Source: CAUZIB01 sp963578805 | Lineage (GTDB): Bacteria; Acidobacteriota; Vicinamibacteria; Vicinamibacterales; UBA8438 | Direction of reading: 5' to 3' | Assembly: GCA_963578805.1 (NCBI GenBank) | Contig: CAUZDY010000003.1 | Span: forward strand, 1-64,000 | Length of the DNA stretch: 64,000 nucleotides | Part shown: positions 34,484 through 43,529 of the stretch, one piece after another | How positions within the stretch are numbered: the stretch's first letter is position 1 | Layout: each line of letters opens with the position of its first letter | Program-made: the position numbers and the translations under genes | The notes under the pieces: generated by a model | What the model saw: the letters and a program-made list of their open reading frames with translations, nothing else | The model's database searches: none | Told to the model about the DNA's origin: nothing

Positions 34484-36133
34484 TCACGGACCGGCAACCT
34501 CGACCTCTAACTCAGCTCCGAACAGCAGCGACTGGTCCTGGTCGGACGCGGCCCAGTGCAGCAACGTCTCCACGTCAGGAATGACGAGACCATCCCATGA
34601 AACAACAGAGTTGGTCACCACCCGAATTGGCTCTGAAAAATCGAACTGGTCAGGCGACAAGAGCAAGGTGTACCGCCAGACACCCTGAGTCCGCGCGACC
34701 ACAGTGTTGCCATCCCGAGATAGATCAACCCGCCCAGACGGCTCATCGCGTCCGAAGGCCGGGCGTGCCTGGGTCCTGAAAGTCGTTGGATAACTCAACA
34801 TCAGATTCATGACTTCAGTGTCACGTCGGACAGAGATCGGCAGCTCATCGCCCGGGCCAAAGTTCATGATGGCCTGCCTCAATGCCTCGGGGGTTGGAGT
34901 CGGTTGACCGCTGACAGTCAGGACGATGTCATCAGGCTCGATTCCTGCCGCGTCAACCATCGAGCCCTCTCCAACGTCCAGCAGCTGGAGTCCAGAACCA
35001 TCGACAAGCTCGCCGACCATACTGATGCCCAGCTGCGCATCGGGCACCCGGCGTGTCAGCGTATTGAACGGTTCCAATTCGCTCTCGCCCTCCACGGTGC
35101 CGAGCTCGCTTATGATCAACCAGTGGGCACGACTGAAGTGACTGACGCTCTCACTCTCCCAGCTCAACTGATCAGGTAACGGCTGCCGCGGCGTTGACGC
35201 AATAAACGAATCAATCATCGGCGAAAGATCGGGCCACCACCGCATATTGTGCTCGGCCTCTGGCAGCCCGTGAAAATCGAGCAAGACGCTGGCGTTCTCG
35301 AACAACTCGATGAACGGGCTAACCACTTCCAGCGGATAGAGACGGTCCTGACCACCATTGACAATGAGGAACGACTTGTTCGAAAGATTGGTCACATGCA
35401 TCTGGCCGTCGGTATCGGTGGAGGGGTTTGCGAGCACACCTGGATGGCCATGGAACGGAAGAAATGCAGCCCATGGTGTTGTGGCTTTGAAGGCGTGGTA
35501 GAAGGCTCCCGTGGCCCCATCGGACATTCCAAGAAGATAGACTCGATTTTCGTCGACGTTGTAGACCCGCTTAATGTCGTTCAGTAGGCCATAGAGATTC
35601 TCGACCTGGCTCTCCTGCCACCACAGTGACTTGGGCCACGACGCCGGAAAAACCACGATCGAATCTGACCGCAGGTACTGGTCTTGGTTGCGCCACCAGG
35701 TGCCATCGTCACCCAAGGGACGCATCACCCCGCCGTGCAGATAGACACGAACTGGGTAGGACTCCGCAGGGTCATAAACGTCGGGAATATGAACAACGTA
35801 AGGATGCTCGAGGCCATCCTGGTTGTGCCGTGTCAGCACACGTCGCCCTGTCTCGGCCTCACCGCGATAGACCCGTTTAGCCCTCAACGCTGCGGTAACC
35901 TTCTCGAATGAGGCGCCGAGCGCCACAATCGCACCAGCTGCGTCGGACCGTTCGTGATCGGATGTCGCCGCCCAAAACGTTCCAACAGCCGCCACCAATG
36001 CGTCTTGAGTGGCGTCCTGAGCGTGGCTTGCCTGACCCGTTGCGAGCACCCAAACCACGGTGACAAGCAGTACGGTTCGTGAGCACCCTGACACGCATTC
36101 CACAACCCGGCCGATACCGGCCGATCCTGTCAT
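34484..36133 (-). CDS. Exported esterase fused to a PDZ domain
   Basis: A 549-residue exported protein with a signal peptide (VLLVTVVWVLATGQASHA). Residues about 95-310 are an alpha/beta hydrolase of the PHB-depolymerase/feruloyl-esterase type: PVRVYLHGGVM, the nucleophile in GMSDGATGAFYH, Asp in NGGQDRLYP and His in EAEHNMRWW. Residues about 380-460 form a PDZ domain (LGISMVGELVDGSGLQLLDVGEGS, AGIEPDDIVLTVSGQP). The C-terminal 90 residues are unassigned. Its start overlaps the previous stop (ATGA), so it is coupled to the esterase at 36130-37062. PDZ on a serine esterase suggests binding to peptides or partners; the substrate is unknown. Confidence 0.82.
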   Translation of the reverse strand: MTGSAGIGRVVECVSGCSRTVLLVTVVWVLATGQASHAQDATQDALVAAVGTFWAATSDHERSDAAGAIVALGASFEKVTAALRAKRVYRGEAETGRRVLTRHNQDGLEHPYVVHIPDVYDPAESYPVRVYLHGGVMRPLGDDGTWWRNQDQYLRSDSIVVFPASWPKSLWWQESQVENLYGLLNDIKRVYNVDENRVYLLGMSDGATGAFYHAFKATTPWAAFLPFHGHPGVLANPSTDTDGQMHVTNLSNKSFLIVNGGQDRLYPLEVVSPFIELFENASVLLDFHGLPEAEHNMRWWPDLSPMIDSFIASTPRQPLPDQLSWESESVSHFSRAHWLIISELGTVEGESELEPFNTLTRRVPDAQLGISMVGELVDGSGLQLLDVGEGSMVDAAGIEPDDIVLTVSGQPTPTPEALRQAIMNFGPGDELPISVRRDTEVMNLMLSYPTTFRTQARPAFGRDEPSGRVDLSRDGNTVVARTQGVWRYTLLLSPDQFDFSEPIRVVTNSVVSWDGLVIPDVETLLHWAASDQDQSLLFGAELEVEVAGP

Positions 36134-37062
36134 TGCTGCTGCGTGGTACTGGCAGACCGCGTCAGACCGTGTGCATCGAGAAAACCTTGAATGGTCGCGA
36201 AGATCGCCAGCGTCTGCTCCCGATCGAACCCGCCGTGCCGACCGGCGGGTACTGTGTGCAGCTCATTGGAAACGCCCGTGGAAGACAGCTTCTCATGCAA
36301 CATCACCGCTTGCTGATACGGGACTGTCGGGTCGGCATCGCCATGGATCGAAAGTATCGGCGGCAATCCCGAACGCACATAGGTCACTGGCGAAACGCGT
36401 TTAGCGATTGATGCCCGATCCTCAAGGCTCCCCATCCACTCCACGGCGTAGTTCCTCATATTGGCACCCTCCAGTAGATCGCCGACGTCAGTGATCCCAT
36501 ACCAGTTGATCACCGCCGCCACTCGAAGGGTCTCAGAACCTGGGCATTCACGGGCTAAACCAGCCGACTCCGGAATCATGGCCGTCGTCAATGCAAGATG
36601 GCCTCCAGCGGAATTTCCGGTCGTCACAATTTTGGATGTGTCGAGGTTGTACTCCGAGGCGTTGGCTATCACCCAGCGTAACGCGCAGATGCAATCTTCC
36701 ACCGCGGCCGGGGCACGTGCGACCGAGCCGAGCCGATACTCGACATTGACGACAGCCCAACCCATCTCAAGATAGGGCAGCACACGAAGCACGTTGCTCT
36801 CCTTGGTCCCCCTCACCCAGCCTCCGCCGTGGATGTACATCAGGACCGGCGTGGCGCCGTCGGCATTCCTCGGAAGATACAGATCGAGCTTGCTCTCGGC
36901 ATTGCTAGCGACGTGATAGGTAACGTTCGGGACGACCCGATATTCGTTCGACACATGCGCAAGGAACCCCGTTGTGTCTCCGACCTGTGCACCGACTTGG
37001 AGAGGCAGGACCAATAATCCAACCAGGACGAATCCGAACGTTGCGAATATACGTGCAGGCAT
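36130..37062 (-). CDS. Exported alpha/beta hydrolase (BD-FAE/carboxylesterase type)
   Basis: A 310-residue exported esterase. The start is ATG 37062 with GAGGAG 6 bases upstream and a signal peptide (FATFGFVLVGLLVLPLQVGAQ). The oxyanion-hole motif is YIHGGGWVRGTK, the nucleophile elbow GNSAGGHLAL, the acid in HGDADPTVPY and the His in AGRHGGFD. This set fits the BD-FAE/HSL-like carboxylesterases. It is translationally coupled to the esterase-PDZ gene at its 3' end. Natural substrate unknown. Confidence 0.88.
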   Translation of the reverse strand: MPARIFATFGFVLVGLLVLPLQVGAQVGDTTGFLAHVSNEYRVVPNVTYHVASNAESKLDLYLPRNADGATPVLMYIHGGGWVRGTKESNVLRVLPYLEMGWAVVNVEYRLGSVARAPAAVEDCICALRWVIANASEYNLDTSKIVTTGNSAGGHLALTTAMIPESAGLARECPGSETLRVAAVINWYGITDVGDLLEGANMRNYAVEWMGSLEDRASIAKRVSPVTYVRSGLPPILSIHGDADPTVPYQQAVMLHEKLSSTGVSNELHTVPAGRHGGFDREQTLAIFATIQGFLDAHGLTRSASTTQQQ

Positions 37063-37195
37063 GTCTACTCCTCTCAGGGCTGTGCGAGTTACAGAGGATG
37101 AATCGATGGTGATCGGCACGTGACTCACCCCCACCGAGCATTCAGTAGGCTGTAGGATAACAACCAATTTGCTGGCATTATATGCTCGTACGTCA

Positions 37196-38623
37196 ATGAC
37201 CACACGCTCTAAAACGTCACGTCACCCTCTGCTAGCACTCGAAGACTGGTGGGCTATCTGGCTGGCTACCCTGTTGGTTACTCTTGTGGTCGTCCAGCTG
37301 GTCTCCGACGTGCCGGCGGTCGGACGCTGGACAGGGTCCCTACTCGATGCGTTTGGCGACGGCCTCGGCCTCATCACACTTGGGCTCGTCCTGACCCTGC
37401 TCACCACGATCGCAGTTCAGGTTATGGGGGGAATCGCCCGGAGTCACGCAATCGGCTTCCTCGGCGTCTTTGCGCTCGCGGTCGTGGCATACACCTGCGC
37501 TCAGCAGACGAGCATTCGGGCAGCGGGCGTCGGGTACGCCTTCTGGGCACTTGCGATCGGCCTTGTGATTGCCAATGCGATCGGAACACCAGGGTGGATC
37601 AAGCCAGCCCTCCGGAGCGAGCTATATATCAAGACAGGTCTCGTGCTCCTTGGTGCGGAAATTCTCTTTGGCAATATCCTGAGTCTTGGTCTCCCTGGGC
37701 TCTTTGTGGCCTGGATGGTCACCCCGATCATTATTATTTTTATGTATCGATTTGGCATCAGACAACTCAAGATCAAGAGCCCAGCCCTCGTGATGGTGAT
37801 TGCGACAGCAACATCCGTGTGCGGAGTGTCTGCCGCCATTGCCGCGGCCGCCGCGACCCGCGCTAAGAAAGAGGAGCTCGCGATCGCCGTCGGCATGTCA
37901 CTGATCTTTACGGTTGTGATGATGGTGGTCATGCCGTTGGGAATCCGCGCGGTTGGTATGAACCCCGTGGTGGGCGCCGCGTGGATCGGCGGGACCGTCG
38001 ACGCCACCGGCGCCGTGGTCGCGGCCGGGGCACTACTCGGGGAACAGGCCGAGCAGATCGCCGCGGTCGTCAAGATGATTCAGAACACACTCATCGGTCT
38101 AGTAGCATTCGCGATCGCGGTGTTCTGGGTGACGCAGGTCGAATCCAGCACTCGGTCTGCTCAGAGTCGTCCAACCGCCATGGAGGTCTGGTATCGATTC
38201 CCGAAATTCATCCTTGGCTTTGTCGCGGCATCGTTGGTCTTCTCGTTCGTGCTCACGCCGATGCTCGGTAGCGCTCGAGTCGAGGATGTCTTAGATGTGA
38301 CCTCGGATCTGCGAGGATGGCTCTTTTGTCTCGCTTTCGTGAGCATCGGCCTGGATTCGCGGTTCCTCGACCTCTGGCAACACGCAAACGGCGGGCGTCC
38401 CATCCAGCTATACATCGTTGGTCAGGCGTTCAACGTCGTTCTCACACTCCTGGCCGCCTACCTCGCATTCGGCGGGATCCTGTTTGAACCGATTCCTGTC
38501 AGGTCCGAGAACACGACTACGCGAAACGTGATCCAGCACAACATCGAAACCGACGTCGAGGCCACGGCACTGTTCTACACCGAAGTGCCCAGGTGGGGCG
38601 ATTGGATCAGGTTCGATAGATAG
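37196..38623 (+). CDS. YeiH/UPF0324 family membrane transporter
   Basis: A 475-residue inner-membrane protein with about eleven hydrophobic segments. Family motifs include LRSELYIKTGLVLLGAEILF, ATATSVCGVSAAIAAA, GGTVDATGAVVAAG and KMIQNTLIG. Relatives are called putative sulfate exporters. The start at ATG 37196 is favoured over the frame start 27 bases upstream; the ribosome site is weak. It diverges from the esterase pair, with about 130 bases between starts. The C-terminus has an extra soluble tail (RSENTTTRNVIQHNIETD) beyond the last membrane segment. Confidence 0.83.
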   Translation: MTTRSKTSRHPLLALEDWWAIWLATLLVTLVVVQLVSDVPAVGRWTGSLLDAFGDGLGLITLGLVLTLLTTIAVQVMGGIARSHAIGFLGVFALAVVAYTCAQQTSIRAAGVGYAFWALAIGLVIANAIGTPGWIKPALRSELYIKTGLVLLGAEILFGNILSLGLPGLFVAWMVTPIIIIFMYRFGIRQLKIKSPALVMVIATATSVCGVSAAIAAAAATRAKKEELAIAVGMSLIFTVVMMVVMPLGIRAVGMNPVVGAAWIGGTVDATGAVVAAGALLGEQAEQIAAVVKMIQNTLIGLVAFAIAVFWVTQVESSTRSAQSRPTAMEVWYRFPKFILGFVAASLVFSFVLTPMLGSARVEDVLDVTSDLRGWLFCLAFVSIGLDSRFLDLWQHANGGRPIQLYIVGQAFNVVLTLLAAYLAFGGILFEPIPVRSENTTTRNVIQHNIETDVEATALFYTEVPRWGDWIRFDR

Positions 38624-38649
38624 CAGCCCGGACTCTCGCTCCTCTACTA

Positions 38650-39708
38650 CTACCTTGTTTCCCGGCGTTGCTCTCTTCTCCGCGCTCGGAAGTACTCCAC
38701 CTGATACCGTTGCACGTTACGATTGTGTTCACGCAGGGTGCTGGCGAACTCATGCGACCCGTCGTTGCGGCTTACAAAGTACAGATACGGGACGTCTGCC
38801 GGACCAACTGCGGCCTCGAGCGCCCCCAGACCAGGTGCAGCGATCGGCCCTGGCGGTAGGCCTGGGTAGCGGTACGTGTTGTACGGCGAATCGTACCCAA
38901 GGTTCTCTCGTGTTAGGTTGCCGTCGTAGAATCCGTCAAGCTCGAGCGCGTAGATAACAGTCGGATCGCACTGCAAGGCCATTCCGATTCGCAGGCGATT
39001 GTTGTATACCGCTGACACTAATTGGTATTCGTCGGCGCTCCCTGTCTCCTTCTGGATGAGCGAGGCCAGTGTCACAACGTCACGCACGCTCCGGTCATGA
39101 CGAGCAGCCTCTCCTCGTAGCTCGTCGCTGAGGCTGCGTCGAAACTGCGCGACCATCGCCTCCACGATGTCGGCTGGGGTAGCACCCCGGGGCAACAGAT
39201 AGGTTTCAGGGAACAGGTATCCCTCGAGCGTCACAGCCTCTGGGTCGAGGTCCTGGATTAACTCCACTCGCTGTGTTTGGTTGATGAATTCGTCCCTCGT
39301 TCCAAACTCGCTCTCGTCGAAGACCTCGGCCATTTCGGCAACGGTGAGACCCTCTGGGAACGTAATACTCCGAAGGTAGACCTGGCCGGCTACGATCTTG
39401 TCGATGACCTCCATGGACGACAGAGAGTCGCTGAAGTGGTACTCGCCAGCCTGGAGATCGCGCGCGACGCCACTCCGCCAGACGGCAAGACGAAACGTCC
39501 ACTGGTCGCGCACGACACCGGCTGCCGCCAGCCTCGCGGCAATCACCGGGGAAGAGTCCCCAGGCTGGATGTCGACGAAGACCCCTTCCTCTTCATACGC
39601 CTGGTAAGGCGTCTCCACCCGCTCGAGGAGCTGGTTCACCGCCACGGCGGCGGCAATTAGCGTCAGCCCCATAAAGACGGCCAAGACCGTTAGCACTTTA
39701 CGTAGCAT
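38650..39708 (-). CDS. mltG: Endolytic transglycosylase MltG
   Basis: Membrane-anchored murein transglycosylase that cuts nascent glycan strands. 352 residues with an N-terminal anchor (VLAVFMGLTLIAAAVAVNQLL). Motifs are ITFPEGLTVAEMAEVF, LEGYLFPETYLLP, the catalytic Glu in LASLIQKETG, and VYNNRLRIGMALQCDPTV. It lies downstream of ruvX, with which it overlaps by 11 bases, the usual bacterial arrangement. Confidence 0.93.
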   Translation of the reverse strand: MLRKVLTVLAVFMGLTLIAAAVAVNQLLERVETPYQAYEEEGVFVDIQPGDSSPVIAARLAAAGVVRDQWTFRLAVWRSGVARDLQAGEYHFSDSLSSMEVIDKIVAGQVYLRSITFPEGLTVAEMAEVFDESEFGTRDEFINQTQRVELIQDLDPEAVTLEGYLFPETYLLPRGATPADIVEAMVAQFRRSLSDELRGEAARHDRSVRDVVTLASLIQKETGSADEYQLVSAVYNNRLRIGMALQCDPTVIYALELDGFYDGNLTRENLGYDSPYNTYRYPGLPPGPIAAPGLGALEAAVGPADVPYLYFVSRNDGSHEFASTLREHNRNVQRYQVEYFRARRREQRRETR

Positions 39709-40171
39709 CGCCGCCCTCGAACGCTGGATCCCTGGTGCGCGGTCCCCGCTGATGATCCAGAAAGTCCTGGAGGATAACCGCCGCGGCCGCCGCGTCCAGC
39801 CGTGCCTTTCGCCGCCTCCAGTTCTTCTCTAACTGGGCGAGACGGCTCTCGGCCTCGTGGCTTGAGAGTCGCTCGTCCTGAAGATGGACCGGCAGCGTCG
39901 TATATCGGCGTAGTGTCTCGACGAAGCTCAGGACGTGCATTGTCTGACGATGGGGTGCCCCGTCCAGGGACCGCGGCAGACCGACTACTATGCCGGCTAG
40001 ACCATCCTCCTGATTGGTGAGGATCGCGATTTCACGCGAGACCGCCATGGCTCCCTGCTCCACCGGCCGGGAGACGGTCAGTACCCGCAGCGGGGTTGCC
40101 AGTACGGCCGATACGTCACTGAGGGCCAAGCCTATCCTGCGCTCACCAACGTCAACGCCGAGCACACGCAC
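39698..40171 (-). CDS. ruvX: Holliday junction resolvase-like RuvX (YqgF)
   Basis: A 157-residue RNase H-fold nuclease of the YqgF/RuvX family, involved in rRNA processing and DNA repair. Motifs are VLGVDVGERRIGLALSD with the catalytic Asp, GIVVGLPRSLDG and VHLQDERLSSHEAE. The C-terminus extends some residues beyond the family core. Its 3' end overlaps mltG. Confidence 0.92.
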   Translation of the reverse strand: MRVLGVDVGERRIGLALSDVSAVLATPLRVLTVSRPVEQGAMAVSREIAILTNQEDGLAGIVVGLPRSLDGAPHRQTMHVLSFVETLRRYTTLPVHLQDERLSSHEAESRLAQLEKNWRRRKARLDAAAAAVILQDFLDHQRGPRTRDPAFEGGDAT

Positions 40172-40183
40172 GCATCTACTATA

Positions 40184-41356
40184 ATGGTCTCAATGAGTCG
40201 CAGGGCCCGCCTTGTTATCCTTTTCGTGTCTGTTCCGGTCGCCGCCTTTACCATGGTGGGAGGCTTTCTCGGCCAGTCCGTCGGCCGGGAGGACACGTAT
40301 CGCCATCTCCGGATCTTCGAAGACGTAGTGTCACTAATCGGTAGCAATTACGTCGAAGAGGTCGACCTCGAAGACGTAATAGAGGGATCGTTGCGTGGTC
40401 TCGCCGGAGGCCTGGACTCGGACAGTACATTCTTGTCGGCAGACGACGTGCGACGGATGGAATCTGGAGAACCTCTCCCAGACGGTGAGCTCGGGATCGA
40501 GGTCACGAGCCAGTACTACCTCCAGGTTATTGCCGCGCGCCCCGAGTCACCTGCGTCCAGGGCGGGACTGATCCCGGGTGACTTCATCCGGGCTATCGAT
40601 GGACAGACAACCCGGCGACTCTCCGCGCTCGAAGGCAACAGACGGCTGCGGGGAAAACCGGGGACCAGTGTCAAGCTGTCGGTCATTCGTGGCAACCAAA
40701 GCGAACCATCTGATCTCGAGCTGGTTCGGCAGAGGGTTACCAACCGGGCCGTCGTCACGAACCTCTTGGACGAGGGTTTCGGATACATTCGGATCAACCG
40801 GTTTAGCACGGGAGCATCCGGGGAGCTCGCCACTGCCGTGAGCGAGCTGAGGGACAGTGGAGCCAGAGCGCTCCTGATCGACGTGCGGAGCGCGGCAGGT
40901 GGGTCGTTTGAGGAAGGTATCGCGGCGGCACGTCTCTTTGTCAGATCCGGGACCCTGCTCCGTCGGACCGAACATGGTGATCGGCAGGTAGATGTGACGG
41001 CCACTGCCGGTACGGAGGTCGTCGACATGCCGCTGGTGCTGCTCACTGATTTTGGTACCGCTCATGCCGCTGAGTTGTTCGTCGCTGGTCTCTCTGGGAC
41101 GTCTCGCGCGGACACCGTCGGTCAGCGAACTGCGGGACGCGCCAGCCTCCAGAAACTAGTTAAGCTTTCCGACGGCACCGGTCTCTGGCTGTCCTGGGCA
41201 CGCTATCTTCAGGCATCTGGTGATCCGATACATCGGTCCGGAATCCGGCCGACGGTCGAGGTGACAGTCTCTGTCGTCCAGCTTGGTGAACCGGTGCCAT
41301 CAGGCGACGTGGTCTTGGAGCAAGGACTCGAGCACCTCCGCTCAACGATCCTCTGA
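40184..41356 (+). CDS. S41/CtpA-like protease homologue lacking catalytic Ser and Lys
   Basis: A 390-residue exported or membrane-anchored protein with the layout of C-terminal processing proteases: an anchor (residues 8-30), an N-terminal helical part, a PDZ domain (ELGIEVTSQYYLQVIAARPES, GLIPGDFIRAIDGQ, about 100-180) and the S41 core (YIRINRFSTGASGELATAV, LIDVRSAAGG). In active relatives the catalytic Ser lies in GSASASE and the Lys in GKGxVQ. Here these places read GTAHAAE (His294) and GRASLQ (Arg319), so both catalytic residues are replaced. It is therefore predicted to be an inactive protease fold, perhaps a scaffold or regulator. It diverges from ruvX with only 12 bases between starts. 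Confidence 0.85.
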   Translation: MVSMSRRARLVILFVSVPVAAFTMVGGFLGQSVGREDTYRHLRIFEDVVSLIGSNYVEEVDLEDVIEGSLRGLAGGLDSDSTFLSADDVRRMESGEPLPDGELGIEVTSQYYLQVIAARPESPASRAGLIPGDFIRAIDGQTTRRLSALEGNRRLRGKPGTSVKLSVIRGNQSEPSDLELVRQRVTNRAVVTNLLDEGFGYIRINRFSTGASGELATAVSELRDSGARALLIDVRSAAGGSFEEGIAAARLFVRSGTLLRRTEHGDRQVDVTATAGTEVVDMPLVLLTDFGTAHAAELFVAGLSGTSRADTVGQRTAGRASLQKLVKLSDGTGLWLSWARYLQASGDPIHRSGIRPTVEVTVSVVQLGEPVPSGDVVLEQGLEHLRSTIL

Positions 41357-41384
41357 CACGGCTTTCTGGAGTGCATCTCTCGCG

Positions 41385-41413
41385 TTGACGCTTGATATTG
41401 CCACTGCTATGTT
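41385..41413 (+). promoter_or_regulatory. Sigma-70-type promoter of the tRNA-Val gene
   Basis: TTGACG (41385-41390) and TATGTT (41408-41413) are separated by 17 bases, about 10 bases before the 5' end of the tRNA. This is a good match to the sigma-70 consensus. Confidence 0.65.
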
Positions 41414-41423
41414 TTCATGACAT

Positions 41424-41500
41424 AGGCGCGTAGCTCAGCTGGTTAGAGCGCCTGCTTGACATGCAGGAGGTCGGCGGTTCGAGTCCGCCCGTGCCTACCA
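41424..41500 (+). tRNA. tRNA-Val (GAC)
   Basis: A complete cloverleaf of 77 bases with encoded CCA. The acceptor stem AGGCGCG pairs with CGTGCCT (one G-T pair), the D-arm begins TAGCTCAGCTGG, the anticodon stem is CCTGC/GCAGG with loop TTGACAT and anticodon GAC at 41458-41460, and the T-arm carries GGTTCGAGTCC. It reads the Val codon GUC. It lies 41 bases before thrS. Confidence 0.95.
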
Positions 41501-41540
41501 TGTTTCACTCAATGAACGCTGTCCCGGATTTTTACACACC

Positions 41541-43493
41541 ATGAGCACTGTTACCGTGACGCTACCCGATGGAGCAACCCGAACAGTGCTTACGGGGACA
41601 CCGGTGTCTGTGATTGCCGAGGGAATCTCACCCCGCCTTGCCAAGCAGGCCCTTGCTGCGGTCGTCAACGACAGCATGGTGGACCTATCCTTTCCGCTCG
41701 AATCTGACGCGTTGGTCACCGTCGTCACCCCCAAATCGCCCAATGCGCTGGAACTCTACCGCCATTCCACTGCACACTTGATGGCCGCGGCGGTCACCGC
41801 GCTCTTCCCAGAGGCCCAGTGTGGAATCGGCCCACCCACCAGTGACGGGTTTTTCTACGACTTCATTGTCGACCGGCCATTTGTTCCGGAAGATTTGGTC
41901 GCCATCGAGAGGAAGATGATGGAGCTGGCCAAGCAGGACCTGCCCTACATGCGGAAGATACTGCCTAAGGAAGCGGCGAAGGCACACTTCCAGGACCGGG
42001 GTGAGCCGCTCAAGGTTCAGTTGATCGACGAGAAGGGTGGACCAATGGTGTCGTGCTACACGATTGAAGACACCTTTATCGACTTCTGTACCGGACCGCA
42101 CGTGCCGTCCACAGGACATCTCAAAGCGTTCAAGGTGCTCACCAGCTCGAACGCCTATTGGAAAGGCGACGCGCAGAACCAACCGATGCAACGGATTTAC
42201 GGAACGGCGTTCTTTAAGGACTCGGCCCTCAAGGAACATCTTCATCGGTTGGAAGAAGCTAAGAAGCGAGACCACCGAAAGCTGGGGAAAGAACTCGGGC
42301 TCTTTACGTTTCACCAGTTTGCCCCGGGTGCACCATTCTGGCTGGCCAACGGCACAGCACTCTACAACCACCTGGCCGCATATATGCGCGAGATGTTGTA
42401 CCCGGAGGGCTATATCGAGCTGCGAACGCCGCTCGTCTTCAACCGGCAGCTATGGGAGACATCTGGCCACTGGGAGCACTACCGGAAGAACATGTTCCTC
42501 GTGGAGTCCGAAGGTGAACCTTTCGGGCTAAAAGCGATGAACTGCCCCGCCCATATGTTGGTCTTTGCCAGTCAGGTGCGAAGCTATCGTGACCTTCCCC
42601 TGCGCTTTTACGATCAGGGAGTGCTGCACCGCAACGAAGCGTCTGGCGTGCTGTCCGGACTCACCCGGGTTCGGCAATTTTCCCAGGACGATGCGCACTG
42701 TTTTGTCACGAAGGACCAAATCCGTGAAGAAGTCGAACGGCTCCTTCGACTGGTCGGTCGGGTCTACCGTGACTTCAGTCTCGAGTACACGATCGAGTTA
42801 TCCACGCGACCCGATGAATTTCTTGGTGAGATCGAGACGTGGAATCACGCGGAACAACAACTCAAGGCGGCAATCGACTTCACGAAACAGTCGTATGCGG
42901 TCTCGGAGGGGGAAGGGAACTTCTACGGACCCAAGATTGATTTTCACGTCACCGACGCACTCGGCCGGAAGTGGCAGTGCGCCACAATCCAGCTGGATTA
43001 CCAGCTTCCGCGACGATTCAAGCTGAAGTATATTGGGGCAGACAACGCCGAACACTGTCCGGTGGTCATCCATCGGGCAATTTTTGGCAGCTTTGAACGC
43101 TTCATCGCACTCCTTATTGAGCACTATGCTGGAAGATTTCCACTCTGGCTTTCCCCCGTTCAGGCCACGATTCTTCCTATCGCCGACCGCCACGCTGAGT
43201 ACGCACGGTCAGTCGAGGAACGGCTGAGCTCGGCTGGGTTGCGTGTCACCGTTGATGCGCGGCAGGAAAAGATTGGATATAAGATCCGCGAGGCGCAAAT
43301 CCAAAAAATTCCGTATATGCTTGTAGTTGGAGATCGTGAGGTAGCTGAAGACAGTGTTGCGGTCCGAAGTGGAGGTACTGGCGATCGCGGCACCCAGACG
43401 GTCAATGGATTTCTGCAGGCCGCACTCGAGGAAGTTCGAGTGAAACGCGCCCCCGCTGCCGGGCAAGACAGCCGGAACCGGCCAGGTGCGTGA
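41541..43493 (+). CDS. thrS: Threonyl-tRNA synthetase
   Basis: A 650-residue class II aminoacyl-tRNA synthetase charging tRNA-Thr. In order: an N-terminal TGS domain (VTVTLPDGATRTVL), the editing domain with HSTAHLMAAAV, and the catalytic core with MNCPAHMLVFA, RFYDQGVLHRNEASGVLSGLTRVRQFSQDDAH and VVIHRAIFGSFERF. The C-terminal anticodon-binding domain runs from about residue 540 (PVQATILPIADRH; EKIGYKIREAQIQKIPYMLVVG). It starts a translation operon continuing into infC. The ribosome site is weak. Confidence 0.95.
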   Translation: MSTVTVTLPDGATRTVLTGTPVSVIAEGISPRLAKQALAAVVNDSMVDLSFPLESDALVTVVTPKSPNALELYRHSTAHLMAAAVTALFPEAQCGIGPPTSDGFFYDFIVDRPFVPEDLVAIERKMMELAKQDLPYMRKILPKEAAKAHFQDRGEPLKVQLIDEKGGPMVSCYTIEDTFIDFCTGPHVPSTGHLKAFKVLTSSNAYWKGDAQNQPMQRIYGTAFFKDSALKEHLHRLEEAKKRDHRKLGKELGLFTFHQFAPGAPFWLANGTALYNHLAAYMREMLYPEGYIELRTPLVFNRQLWETSGHWEHYRKNMFLVESEGEPFGLKAMNCPAHMLVFASQVRSYRDLPLRFYDQGVLHRNEASGVLSGLTRVRQFSQDDAHCFVTKDQIREEVERLLRLVGRVYRDFSLEYTIELSTRPDEFLGEIETWNHAEQQLKAAIDFTKQSYAVSEGEGNFYGPKIDFHVTDALGRKWQCATIQLDYQLPRRFKLKYIGADNAEHCPVVIHRAIFGSFERFIALLIEHYAGRFPLWLSPVQATILPIADRHAEYARSVEERLSSAGLRVTVDARQEKIGYKIREAQIQKIPYMLVVGDREVAEDSVAVRSGGTGDRGTQTVNGFLQAALEEVRVKRAPAAGQDSRNRPGA

Positions 43494-43529
43494 CCTTTCG
43501 TGACAATCGTGTGTTCCTAGGAGGTCGAG

